Assembly (NCBI RefSeq): GCF_030272615.1
Contig: NC_081415.1
Location: 377,349,392-377,413,391, forward strand
From: Cryptomeria japonica
Lineage: Eukaryota > Streptophyta > Pinopsida > Cupressales > Cupressaceae
Reading direction: 5' to 3'
Length of the DNA stretch: 64,000 bases
Shown one piece after another: positions 36,300 through 47,538 of the stretch; within the stretch, counting starts at the first letter, position 1, and every line of letters starts with the position of its first letter. The notes under the pieces were generated by a model, which made no database searches, had not been told where the DNA came from, and saw only the letters and a list, made by a program, of their open reading frames with translations. The translations under genes were made by a program, and so were the position numbers.

Positions 36300-37345
36300 T
36301 GTAATGTTCCCTTTTGTTATTCTTTATGAGTTTGGGATCAATTAACTAAATCAATCAATTGCAAGAGACTTCTTTCCTCAAAATCTCAAATAACACAAAG
36401 GATGTTACACTATGATAACATTTATAATGTTTATGTTATGCAAAGGATGTAATATATGAGACAATATCACTGCTATCTCTGATTCAATCAATTGAATGTA
36501 TACAAGATGGCTTGTTCTATATACCACTGCTTAATGCACAATCGTAAGATTATTGTTCAAGTATGTAAAGTTGATCTTATCATAATAATAAGAATGATGC
36601 TGGCCTCCTTGATATGATTATGGCAATTGAACAGTGGTTGTCTCTGATATTCAATATGACATGTTCAATACATTCCGATTGCTGACCAGATTGATGATCA
36701 GCTGTTCCAATTATGACGATTTGCTCTTGCAATAGATAAAGAGATGAAGTTGCTTAAGGCGATCTTAATGCTTGTATGTTGATGATAATAATCTATAATT
36801 TCTGTTTATACTCTCGCTTGAAGCAATATGGATTCTGTTTTTGATAAGAATATGATTACTTGCAATGATTATACAATCTGCTGTGTCTGATATCGACAGT
36901 GAGTTTATGCAAGGTTGAGGGGCTGTTTCTGATGTTCCACTGATTGATGTGCGCACCCAATAATGGGCCTTCGGCCTGGCTCGCTTGAGCTCTTCCAAAA
37001 CTGGAATAAAAACAATATATATATATATAAACTTCCACACTCTGCCAATGAATTTCAGGCTTGGTTTTTATATTCCTTCCTAACTTCTCGAAAAGGTGGG
37101 AACTCTTCTTTCAAGCGGTCGGGTTTCTTCATCGTGCCTTTTCTCCTTAATGAAACTTGTTAGTGTAAACTGATTTGTTTACAATGAAAGTTGCTTTGTC
37201 TCTTAATCATGATTAAGTACCTTGATCTCCTTGGAATCAATTAAGAGATAAGAATGGATATTTTGTTATGAGAATGATTGGCTTTCTTATGATTAAAGGT
37301 GTATGGCGTAGTTGATTTTTGGAAGCTTTGTGAAGGGATATTACA
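36300..37345 (-). mobile_element. 5' LTR of a minus-strand retroelement
   Basis: Bounded by TGTAATGTTCCC and GGGATATTACA, with a primer-binding site just to its left. ACTTA follows the right end. No left (3') LTR was found between here and the exon ending at 34430, so the element is truncated or its other LTR is unrecognisable. A microsatellite (TA)n lies near 37016-37029. Confidence 0.7.
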
Positions 37346-37966
37346 ACTTATCACATGAGAATCAGCATCACAACCTTTAGGGATTTTCAAAAAATGCAGT
37401 GGACTGTCTATACCTCTTCAAACTTCCACGCAATCCATAAGAATTTCCAACAAAAAAAAACCCATAAGAATGAATATTAACAATCAAAAATCTCATCGAA
37501 GTCAATAGTCTAAGGTTGGGCTGAAAAGACTTCAACTAGACCATGACTTAGTGTGCTAGGAAAAGACCATACTGAAACAAGACTAACAACCAAAAACACA
37601 TCTACCACACTAAAGAAATTGAATCAACCATACTAACTTAAAATCAAAGACTGATAATATGACTTAGAAACCACATAATTCTGAAAAGCTTGATGAGAAC
37701 TTGTTTGCAAAACCCATTAATTTCACCTATAACTATACTTCGCATACTTGGACTGAGAGAGTACTTGGCAATCCAAAAATTTCTGACTTGGGGTGTAAAC
37801 AAAACAAAACTTGGCAACTTCAAAAACTTAAATTTTTGGAAACATAATTTTTGAAAAAAACATTAATTTAATGCAAAATACAAAAACAAGATTCATGAAA
37901 TGAGTTTGGTGGGAGTTTGGGGGTAGCGCCCTACGTAGGGTACAGGGGAGTACCCCAGGTGCATTC
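37346..37966. other. Intron-like DNA, nothing recognised
   Basis: No gene or repeat boundary seen before the gypsy insertion. The last five bases (CATTC) are the left target duplication. Confidence 0.4.
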
Positions 37967-38259
37967 TGTTGTCGGGAAAATTAGTATTTGTTAGTAAATG
38001 ATTAGGGGTCGGCGGTTGGTCGATGGTTGCGGACGGTTGGCACCGGCAGCCGGTCGACACCACGTGTATATATATCCGTGTACCCCAATCTCAGGATATG
38101 ATTATGCTGTTATGTTATACTGATGTCATTCTGAAGATACATTGTAATGTTGGCATTAATGAATATACAGTTTTGAGTTCTCTACATTTCGTGCATGTGT
38201 ACTATTTTGTTTTGCTCGCATTCTGTGATGTTTTGAAACATATCCTACGGGGCAAAACA
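37967..38259 (+). repeat. 5' LTR of the gypsy element
   Basis: From TGTTGTCGGG to GGGGCAAAACA, with a TATA region GTGTATATATATCC near 38064. It matches 61507-61789. Confidence 0.88.
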
Positions 38260-38261
38260 TT

Positions 38262-38274
38262 TGGCGCCATTGCC
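38262..38274 (+). promoter_or_regulatory. Primer-binding site, tRNA-Asp type
   Basis: TGGCGCCATTGCC directly after the 5' LTR. The usual plant gypsy tRNA-Asp site is TGGCGCCGTTGCC, so there is one mismatch. Confidence 0.85.
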
Positions 38275-38344
38275 TGAATGAATCTGTGTGGAGAATGAGT
38301 CACCCGAGGGAACAGTAGGCGTATGACATGGCGAGGACCCTACA

Positions 38345-38731
38345 ATGGGCCAACCAGTGAGCGAACCAAGTACCAGTGGTGAAGAGATCTTTGACGGTGA
38401 AAGAGCACTAACAAAAGATTGTGCAAACATACTGAAGGCGTCCATTGGCACTTACGTACGTAGGGAAGCCGAACGTGTAGACGTTCTCGAGAGTGTAATC
38501 TGGGATTCACTGGGAGCAAGTCCAGCGGTGGACCATCTTATGTGCTATTTGCCACGGTTGTTAGCACAATACTTCATCGCTCTTCACAACTTACGAGAAG
38601 AAGAAAATCGTGAGGATCGTCGCCAACAAATCCTACAGCAATTTGAAGAACGAACCCGATGGGAGGAGGAAGAACGCGACAAGAGCCGCCAATGGCAACA
38701 AATCCTCAACCCATACCAAGGAGGTAATTGA
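38345..38731 (+). pseudogene. gag N-terminal part
   Basis: An open frame starts MGQPVSEPSTSGEEIF and continues with an N-terminal helical segment and a Glu/Arg-rich coiled coil (NREDRRQQILQQFEERTRW). It lies directly after the primer-binding site, where gag begins. Downstream the frame breaks into pieces: stop after GGN, then frames with Arg/Glu-rich helices near 38809-39021. Confidence 0.65.
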
Positions 38732-39218
38732 TGCCAATAACCTTAAACAAAGATAGGAATCGTGTGCCGAAGGGGCAAGAGGACGAGCACGAGGTTGTCT
38801 AAAGAGCATTGAGGTTGGAAGAGCAAGCGGAGCGAAGAAGGTGGTTACGGAGATTTGCCGAAGGAGCAACCGAAGGAGACTTTGATGGTGGTGAGAGATT
38901 GGTCGGAGATGGCCAAGTATCTGAATTGATTGAGAAAACTCGACATCGTTTGGGGGACCTGACCCTCACGTTGGAAGAGATTGGCGACAGTAGTGGAGTG
39001 GAACCATACACACAGTTTTGAAGGGATTCAAGAGGATTTGAGGCTTGAAGAACACAGGTGAGGAGCACACTGGAGACAGAGGCGTAGGGGATATGGGAGT
39101 GGCTGAGAGTGTCAGGAGGACACTAGAGCACCGTAGCCAGAACGTTCTGTTCTGGTCCAGTGCACTGAACCAGGGAGCAACTCCAACCGGACCTAGCGGA
39201 CAGAGTGGGTCTCAGATT

Positions 39219-39608
39219 TCAACTGCACCGAGCACTCAAAGCGTGCCGCCACAAGGAGTCAGGACAATGTCGAAGCAACAAAAATTGCCGAAGTTTACGG
39301 GGGATGGAACAGAGGACCCCGTATGACATTTTTAGAACGTGTGAAACAATTTGGTCTGCCAATGGGCAGACAAACCAAGATGAGTGGGTGACATAGTTTC
39401 CTGCTATGCTACAAGGAGTAGCGATAGATTGGTACACTCAAGTTGACAAAACCAAGGTCGACACATGGACTGACTTGAAGAAAGAGTTCCAGGCGGAATT
39501 TAAATTGCTTCAGGACAATAATGAGATCGTAGCCGATATTTATAGCACAAAGCAGAATAAACATGAAAGTGTGAGGACGTACAACCGACGACTTAAGGAG
39601 TTGTTGGG
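39219..39608 (+). pseudogene. gag core (Retrotrans_gag), first half
   Basis: Readable across two frames: KQQKLPKFTGDGTEDP, then AMLQGVAIDWYTQV, TWTDLKKEFQAEF and SVRTYNRRLKELLG. These are classical motifs of the retrotransposon gag domain. The frame is cut at 39608 by the nested insertion and resumes at 46061 without loss once one target-duplication copy is discounted. Confidence 0.82.
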
Positions 39609-40471
39609 TGTTGGTGTCTGTTTTATCATCTACCAAACATTAGGATAGGATACCCGAAGGCATTCTATCCTCTCCTGAAAAATCACTACTGATTCCAAGG
39701 TCTATATGTGCGAACAAGCGACTTTAGTGGAATAGCTTCTTGGGTAGTGTATGCTGAAAATCTCAAGGGGGACTTACGTTTAACAACTGTCTTGAACTGC
39801 TGGACTTAGATGGATTTAGCAATTTTAGGCTCTTCTTTTTTTTTTTTTGATTTTCCGGGTTTAGACTTTCAAAAAGGAGAAAAGAGGTAGGGTCTAGGAA
39901 AACTAATCTAATCCTACGAACTCCGGAGACGGTATCAATTGGATGCTCTCTAGAAACCAAACTTTGCTTCGCCACACTAGGGACAACTACACAAAGCCGG
40001 TGCAATCTTCAACAGATTGTGCTTATGATTAATACATTGGGATGCACAGAGGATGGGCTCAGACTAACTTTGCATGGTAAAATGGAAATCATCCATTTAC
40101 CAAAAGTATGAGTGGAGATACACCATCAATTGACACTTGTCAAATCCTTCATTCAAATTAACAACAATGAAAGCAATTCTAGATTAATTTTAACTAAGTG
40201 TTGAGGAAATTGAAACCATGCAAATCATTCAAACAATAGGGATTACAAAGCAAGCGCACATGCAATATATTATTTGGAAATGACCTTACGCAACAATACA
40301 TCAAAAACCTCACACAAGGTAGCCTTATATAGTTTTTCCAAAATGAATGAATGACCGAGATCAAACAGTGATCAAGGGCCAAGATTGAAAGCTATAAAAC
40401 CTAATTAGGGTTTCCCAAAACACTATCAGCTTGAATGAATAAGAAAGTGACATGTGGCACAACTGCTAATC

Positions 40472-43400
40472 TCACTGAGGTGGGCGTCTACTTTCCTCTT
40501 TTGCAGATTCGATGTACCTGGACACAATAAGCCTGACCTCCTCCATAGTGACACTTGGCAAACTGCTAATCTGGAAGTCGATGATGTCCACATCATTGGT
40601 ACATGTGGTGAGGACGCTTTCCCACTCAATCGCTTGGGCAAGAAAGTTTTCATCAATGAAGAGAAAGTTTGCAATCTTTGAAAGATCGCCCTTGTCAATC
40701 ATCCTTGAATCCTTGAAGAAGCTTGACTGAATCCTGACTCTCAAGTTCTCTGCTTGCAAATGCTTCTCCCTTATACTCTCTTTCTTCCAGATATCCGACG
40801 CTACATGAAACACCTTGCTCAAGATCTCCCTGACACTTTCCTCTGTCTCGAAGCACTTGGTCTCAGATTTCTTCAAAACTTCAATCCGGGTGACCAAGGC
40901 ATAATACCAGGTGTTGAAGTCATACCTATCTCCAGCTTGTATGACACCTGCATCCACTAGGCTTCTTTTCGACAAGCCTCAGATAACTTTTAGATGCGGA
41001 AGTATTTCATCCTGAATTTCCTCCACATCCTCCCAATTGGTAGCTAGATCCTGGATACGGCTGATCAGCGAAGAGGCCGACTCATGTGTTGACACTAAAT
41101 TTTCTACCAGTATATCAGCACGTGCTGAAGCGTCTGACATCCACTCCTTGGCTTGTGTAAACGTGCCCTTCATATCCTCATAATCCTTCATTGATTCCTG
41201 CTGAAGAGGCTGTGGAGGGGTAACCGGGATCTCATGGTTAAGTGGTCTGGTAAGATGGAGAACATACTTTCTCCACTGCTGGTTTTCTTCTTCAACCTTC
41301 TTTCTCTTTTCTTTCTCCTGAGCTAAGCTTGTCTTCAGAGCGTTACAAGAGTCATCGAAATACTGGACCTCTTGGTCTTGGGTGGGCTTACCCAGCTCTA
41401 TGGTGGTGATCTTGTAATCATCTGTGTCGACATTGTCCCTAGTTTTTCCTTCTTTAGGCACCGCTATCTGGACTATCCTGAATCCTTCACTGTCTCTCTG
41501 TATCAGAGAAAATGTTCTAGCGAGCTTGGATGGTTTAGCTGTAACTGGCTCATTCACCTTCTCCGAAAATGCTGCTGTGATTTCTTCAGAACAGGCCTCC
41601 TTGGGGACCTTAGCCTTTATTCTTTCCCTTAGCCAATCCAGGATAGTTGATTGCTCTACAGTATTCTGGTCAAATCCATCATCTGTCCCTCCTGGGTTTG
41701 CAGCTATGCCATCTAAGAAGACTGTAGGCGTTTCAGTTTGCTCTCTGTCCGGACTTTGGACAACTTCCTTCATTACTTCCTCAACCGAAGGAGAAGGCAC
41801 TCTCACTTCATCACTAATCATGTATATGTTCATCTCCTGCTCCTCAAGGACATTCTGATCGGGTACGATAGAAGCGGCACTTAGGATGGACTGGCCTTCG
41901 CTGGACTCCCTTATTTCCCCTACAATCTTCCTTCCTGTGACCTTTACGGAGCTTCCAACCAACTCCTTCCTCTTCCGAGACCCAACACTTTCTAGATTCT
42001 GGGCATTACCTACAGAGGTACAAGGATTGGAGGACAAAGAGTCATCCATTCCCATCAATTCATAGGTCAAGGCCACACCTTTGGACTTTAATTGCCTTGT
42101 CCTTTCAGATGTCCACCACCTAGAATACTTAACCACCGTCCTCATGAGGTCTGCTAGATCAGATTTCTCTCCCTTTGCCCAATCTATCAAAACTAGTGGT
42201 TCATTCTTCATCTTTTCAAAGCCCGACTGTTGAAGCTCAAGGCTATCGTCTACTTGGTCAGCAACTCTGAATACCTCTGTTGCTCTTACCATGCTCAAAG
42301 GAATTCTCGACCAAAATCTCTTCTTGATCTCGAAACTATCGACTGCGTTAGCCCAATAATCTTCTAGATCAGCCTTGTGTTCAAATGTCATTCCTTCGAC
42401 CTTCTTTATTCTGTGGAATGGATTGAAATTCCTTCTTGCCTTGTACTGATAGAGGGCATACTAGGCCAGCTCCTTTTCAGCAGTCGCAGCAGCTTGTGAT
42501 GATGGACATGTTTCCAGTCCATTACCAATTGTAAGAGAGGAAGTTCCCGCCTTCTTCTGTTTATCCCTTTGAATTGCCATATACCCCTTCAATTGCCTCA
42601 CAACCTCAAGTAACACCACTCGGTTGGTAGGGTAAGCTGGAAGCTTGTAGGGAGACCCAAAGAATCCTTGAATTCTAAGGTAAGTGAATTTTGGGTATTG
42701 GATATACCAATACCTGAATCAATTGATGAATTCCATAGACTCTTGAGAGCGTCTCTGGTGCAGTCCACCTTGTAATGTTCGTGTGATGTGCATAAGGAAG
42801 GTATCATTCACTCTTTTAAAATGGAACTTTTCTTCCAAGTGGAGTTGGGGATAGCAATCATAGACTGGAAACTGGTTCTCTTTGTTCCCTACTTCTCCTC
42901 TGCAAGTGAGGCCTCTGTATCTGTAGATTCTGGCCAAGGAATAAAACAGGTACGAACTCATGAAGAAGGTCCTATTCGCTTCTAGGTTCCTCAGCTGGCT
43001 GTCTAGGTTGTCGGTAATCATCCGGGCCCAGTTGATCATCTTTACTCCATTCATTATTTCATTAATGAAATAGTACATCCAGGGCTCGAATGGAGCACCT
43101 TGAGGATTTCCCATTATTCTGTTCAGCAGAACGATCATGTCTCCAATGTCTTCCTTGAAGTATGCTCTCACCAGGCTCTTCCTTTGAAGTTTGGAAACGC
43201 CCTTCCTTGGCTTGTCCAGCCAGGAATGGTTGACTATGGCATCATATTCCTCCAAGTGATCCTGATACATGCTATCAGCTTCCTCCTTTGTCACATACAC
43301 CGTGTTGTGATACTCTGGGATCCTGAAGGCCTCTCTGATGGCCTCATCACGGATGTTCGCCAACACTCTTCCATCTAGTGCAACAATGTCTTTATTGGTG

Positions 43401-43609
43401 GGGTTGTAATGTTTAGCACATTCAACTACTAATTCAGTGCATTGCATAGTGGGGAGAAAACCAGCAGCATGCACGATGCCACTCTTCATCATCTTTCCTG
43501 CGATTGTGGTAGGCACAAGGTTGTCCAGACCAAACATTCGCTTCTTAAACTCCCTCAAATTGATGTGTCCGAGGTTGGTGTCGCCAACATTTTTCCACTT
43601 CGAAGTCAT
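40472..43609 (-). pseudogene. U3-encoded ORF of insertion 2: one frame, three stops
   Basis: The whole region is one reading frame of 1,046 codons interrupted only by nonsense codons at 42719-42721 (TGA), 42461-42463 (TAG) and 40979-40981 (TGA); I saw no frameshift. Residues 1-300 form the shared domain: SKWKNVGDTNLGHINLREF, IVHAAGFLPTMQCTELVVEC, MIVLLNRIMGNPQG, MINWARMITDNL, FFMSSYLFYSLARI, then YPKFTYLRIQ and PAYPTNRVVLLEVVRQL. The middle is a long charged region with helical, coiled-coil-like stretches and a conserved DDYKITTIELGKPT segment, also seen in insertion 1 as SDYKITRVELGKQT. It ends with MEEVRLIVSRYIESAKEE. It has no polymerase, integrase or transposase motif. The function is unknown. 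Confidence 0.78.
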
Positions 43610-44507
43610 TGTTGACTTTGGAGGAGCGTCTTTGGAAATTTCATTGTGCCTAGGATCTGCAAATAGACAATGAAACTTAAAGTTAGAAATTAATTCCTAA
43701 ATTGACAAAGGGGGCTGCGAAATGGCTAAGTGTTTCAAAATTTTATTTTATTCTCATATTTAGCCATAAAAACTGAAGTTTCATTTGAAAACCCTTCAAT
43801 CTCAAGGATGGTTGTGATCATAAATCAACACCAAGTGTTATAACTTCAAAAACTTTCTTATACTTAGTCAAAAAAATGATTTTCCTCCCCTAGAAATTCG
43901 AATAAATCCACTAAACATCATTTCTCAAACTCTGAAAAATACTCAGAAAATACATAAATCTGCATCATGAATTCAATTTCACCTTTGAATAGATGGAAGT
44001 AAGGCTGGAAATTTCTCAAAAATACTTGGAAAATTCGGGAAGGATTCAACAATTCTTCCTTATACTGGCTGGCTTTTCTTAAAAATCTGTGAAACTTTTG
44101 CCAAAAAAGCTTGCCGAACTGTAAGCAATGTCGAAATTTCTTCAGATGAACTCCAATCCGAAAATACTTTACCATGCTCTCCTTAATAACTTCAAACTTC
44201 TTAGTGTAGAAATGAAGTTACAATGAAGTATTTGTAAACAAAGTTAACTATTCAATTAGAAACACTCAAAATCGTCCAACTCATGTTTCCAATTTTAACT
44301 CCACTCTTTAGGAAAGTGTTGTCACCTCTCTAAGCTCGAAAAAAATATCTTCCAAAAGTTTCTAATTTGGCTACAAGTTCAAAATCCTTGGCAATCTTTC
44401 AATTTTCCCTTTCTGAAAACTTTCTATTTTGGTTTTTAAGTTCGAATTTCTTCATGGATTTTGATGACATCAATCCAAGCTTGTTGACTTTGTTTGACTC
44501 CAAGGCA

Positions 44508-45438
44508 TAGGGCGGAGTTTTGATGGCTCTCTTCATAGTCGGACTTCCTTCATGCTTGACGAACTTCTTTCCTCTCCAAGGCATATGGCGGGGTTTGAAG
44601 GCTTCATGGAGGGCGGACTTTGGTGCCCCTTCCATCTTGGGCGGACTTTTGAAGGCTCTCCCTTGGGGACTTTGGTGCCCCTTCCATCTTGGGCGGACCT
44701 TTGAAGGCTCTCCCTTGGGCAGACTTTGGTGCCCCTTCTACATGGCGGACTTTGGACATTCCCCATGATAGGGCGGACTTTTGGACTTACCATCCAAGGC
44801 GGAGTTTAGGAACTACCCCTACATGGCGGACTTTTGGAGGTTTCCATCATAGGGCGGAGTTTGAAGGCATCAAGGAGGCTTATACACCATCATGAGCGGA
44901 CTTTAGACATTCCTCTACATGGCGGACTTTTGGGAGATCACCATCATCTTGCTTGGATAGGGCGGACTTTGGAAGCATGATTACCAAGGCGGAGTTTGGA
45001 GATAGCTCAACCAAGGCAAAGTTTTAACTATCTTCTCCAAGGGCAGAGTTTTGAAGACATCCCCAAGGGCGGAGTTTTGAAGCCTCTCAAGGTGGACTTT
45101 AGGAAGGTCTCCTTGAGGGCGGAGTTTGATGTTACCTCAAGACATGGCGGAGTTTTAGAGTATTCCCTAGGGCGGACTTTTAGAGGTGGCACCAAGGAGG
45201 GCGGAGTTTTGAGCTCTGTCTTCTTGGTCTCTTTAACACATGGCGGACTTTAGGGCTCTCTCAACATAGGGCGGGGTTAGAATGACCTTTCCCAAGGCGG
45301 ACTTTGGAGATGACCCCTTTGAGGGTGGAGTTTTCATAAGGCTCCCACATGGCAGACTTTTCCCACTCCACAAGGCATGGTGGAGTTTAGGAAGACTCCC
45401 ACATGGCGGACTTTTGCTTGGGCGGACTTTCTGCACAC
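44508..45438. repeat. GGCGGACTTT / GGCGGAGTTT array of insertion 2
   Basis: About 27 copies of a 10-bp core (GGCGGACTTT or GGCGGAGTTT) at 25-45 bp spacing, always in one orientation. Spacers are partly repeated (CCTTGGGGACTTTGGTGCC, GGTGCCCCTTCCATCTTG). Unlike the arrays in insertions 1 and 3, the core is not a palindrome. Confidence 0.88.
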
Positions 45439-46060
45439 CTGTCATGACACTCAAACTTATCAATTAGCCATACTTAGAAAATTTTTGGAAAATTTCAAAA
45501 TTTCACATTTTAACCAAATTTAACCAGATTAACTTGAAATTTGAAATCCATATTTAGGCAAACCATCTGAAGCAATACGACCACTAAAATGCAGGGAACT
45601 GGCTTTTTAGGTCAAAACTTGGAAATTTTAGGTCCCGGTCGAAGCGAGTGGGATTAGTGAAAACCCTAGATTCCCATTCTGAAAAAGCAAAAAGCAGCCA
45701 TCCCTAAAAAATAGGGAAAACTTTCTAAAAATAGCCATACCGGGGATTGGGCTAAAAACGCCAAAAACGAAACTTCCTAAAAATAGGAAAAAGCAAAAAA
45801 GCAAACTTTCTAAATTCGTCCAAATCAATTGCGATCTTTGTCCTTTGGCCTTTCTAGGCACTTTGGCGGTGTTCATACTCTGGAATCACATGGTTTGCAA
45901 AAACTAACTTTCAATCCGTAGGACTCAAACCGTTCAAAACTGAGCGAGGCTTGACAAAACTGAAGCGGAAGGCCACAAGCTACTATCAAAAACCCTAGAA
46001 AGCAGGAAAAGAGAGGGTCCCCATTTGCAAATGGGGTGATGTGAGGAAAAGGTCACAACA

Positions 46061-46567
46061 CTGGGGAAGATGGAAAACCAACCAGCCAACGGATTGAAGA
46101 AGCGTTGGTTCGTAGAGGGTTTGAAATCCTCCTTGAAGAGGAAAATGAAGGTGGTCCCCCCTACGTCCTATGAAGATGCCTATAATAGGGCCATGGACAT
46201 AGAGAGCGAAGACAAAACGTCCCGAAAGAAGAAAAACAAATCGGATGATGACTCGTCCAAGGGGAGCAGTAGTGACGAGGAATCCAGCAAGAAGGTACAA
46301 GCCCTACAAAACGATATGCATAGAATGATGAAGGAATTTAAAGCTATGAAGGGAAGTAGTAGTAAAAATAAAGGGGAACTATGGTGTGTCGATTGCAAGG
46401 AAGAAGATCACAGTAAAGGCACATGCCCTAAAAAGGCCTTTTGTGACATTTGTCAGGTGTTGGGACACTCCACCAAGGAGTGCCCATACAACATGAAGAC
46501 CAGAGGTGCACAAGTACTCCTTACCCAGGAGCAGCCATCAACGGCCGTGGCAACGCCCACCCCATAA
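46061..46567 (+). pseudogene. gag second half with first zinc knuckles
   Basis: Continues gag after the insertion: KKRWFVEGLKSSLKRKM, a Ser/Asp/Lys-rich linker, then two CX2CX4HX4C knuckles, CVDCKEEDHSKGTC and CDICQVLGHSTKEC. An in-frame TAA near 46565 ends the open stretch; the same frame continues to 47176. Confidence 0.85.
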
Positions 46568-47176
46568 CGGCCGGCCAACACAATTGCATCATCCGATGGC
46601 TATAAAAATAACCGAAGGGGAGGAAAAAACAACAACAATAAGAGCCGTCAAGTACAGTATGATGCCAAAGGCCGACCAATGATTCAATGTCGAGCTTGTA
46701 GCGAATGGGGATATTTTGCCAGGGATTTTCTGAAGGGAGAAAGTTCGCAACACCTGTGCAGATGGTGCGGTCCAAGTGACCATGATGATGGGAATTGCCC
46801 GAACTTTGGAGTGAACCTGTTGACCATCGACAGGACGGAGGAAGAGGAGATGCTGGCAATCGCAAGGGCACAAGCAAAAAAGGCTACATACCCAAATCCT
46901 CGTACTGAAAAGGAGAGGGTACGGGCAACTAAGGCTGGCGTTGAAAGGGAGATGAAGAAGGAGCAAAGGGAGACAACAAATGAGGCCACTTGCACTTCTG
47001 CAAAATCCGAACAAAATATCCTCAGACAAGTGTTGCAGACAGAGGTGTCCATAAAAATCAGAGACCTTCTCAGCACTATGCCACGATTGAAGGAGGCCAT
47101 TACCAGTGCCAAAGATGTGCCTACTGTACGACGACACCCAACACGGAGATTTTGGTCAGCCCTTCGGTGGACCTAA
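46568..47176 (+). pseudogene. gag C-terminal part with two more zinc knuckles
   Basis: In the same frame as the preceding stretch. An Asn/Arg/Lys-rich segment is followed by a damaged knuckle, CRACSEWGYFARDF (His and last Cys lost), and an intact CRWCGPSDHDDGNC. A charged helical tail follows. The protease lies in the -1 frame relative to this gag. Confidence 0.78.
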
Positions 47177-47538
47177 TGCTATTGGCTGTGAATAGCGGAA
47201 GACACCCTGCTGTTGTAGAAATGGGAATACTAGGTACGATCCTCACTGACACCATTGTCGATGGAGGATTCGGGGTGAACGTGCTCCTTGAAGAAACATG
47301 GAGGAAATTGGGGAAGCCGACATTGTGGCCGTCAACATTCAACCTTGTAGGGGCCGATCAACATGGCATTAAACCAATTAGGACTCACATGGCACAACGG
47401 GTAACCATTGGCACTTAGCCCTTCATTCTGGACTTTGTAGTTATCCCCCTTAAAAAGAAAGGTTATGATGCAATCCTTAGGAGAGGATGGCTCATCACTG
47501 CCAGGGTAAACCACAACTGGAAGCGTAATACGCTATCC
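47136..47538 (+). pseudogene. Retroelement aspartic protease
   Basis: The motif TDTIVDGGFGVNVL contains the catalytic Asp (D-G-G, where DSG or DGG is usual in plant gypsy). It is followed by LGKPTLWPS and a second conserved hydrophobic block. A TAG at about 47416 interrupts it; the frame continues as PFILDFVVIPLKKKGYDAIL, the protease C-terminal strand. It is fused in frame to the RT. Confidence 0.8.

Larger units (their letters stand above)
39609..46060 (-). mobile_element. Giant LTR-type insertion 2 (6.45 kb) with ORF
   Basis: Starts TGTTGGTGTC and ends GGTCACAACA. TTGGG precedes and CTGGG follows, a 5-bp duplication with one change. Removing it restores the gypsy gag frame exactly, so the borders are firm. 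There are no terminal direct repeats and no pol. On the minus strand: a palindrome ACCCC-type hairpin near the end (CCCCATTTGCAAATGGGG, 46020-46037), a GGCGGACTTT array (44508-45438), a roughly 1,045-codon ORF (43609-40472), a TATA box (TATATAAGG, near 40324-40332), and about 720 bp to the end. The first 80 bp of the left end match the left end of insertion 3. Confidence 0.8.

Noticed and set aside
34431-37960. Further propeller exons of the AAE19-like gene
   Set aside because: No frame shows the repeated Trp/Gly propeller pattern with acceptable splice sites.
39609-46060. A pair of terminal direct repeats within insertion 2
   Set aside because: I looked for the left-end sequence (TGTTGGTGTCTG...) near the right end and for the right-end sequence (GGTCACAACA) near the left; neither recurs.
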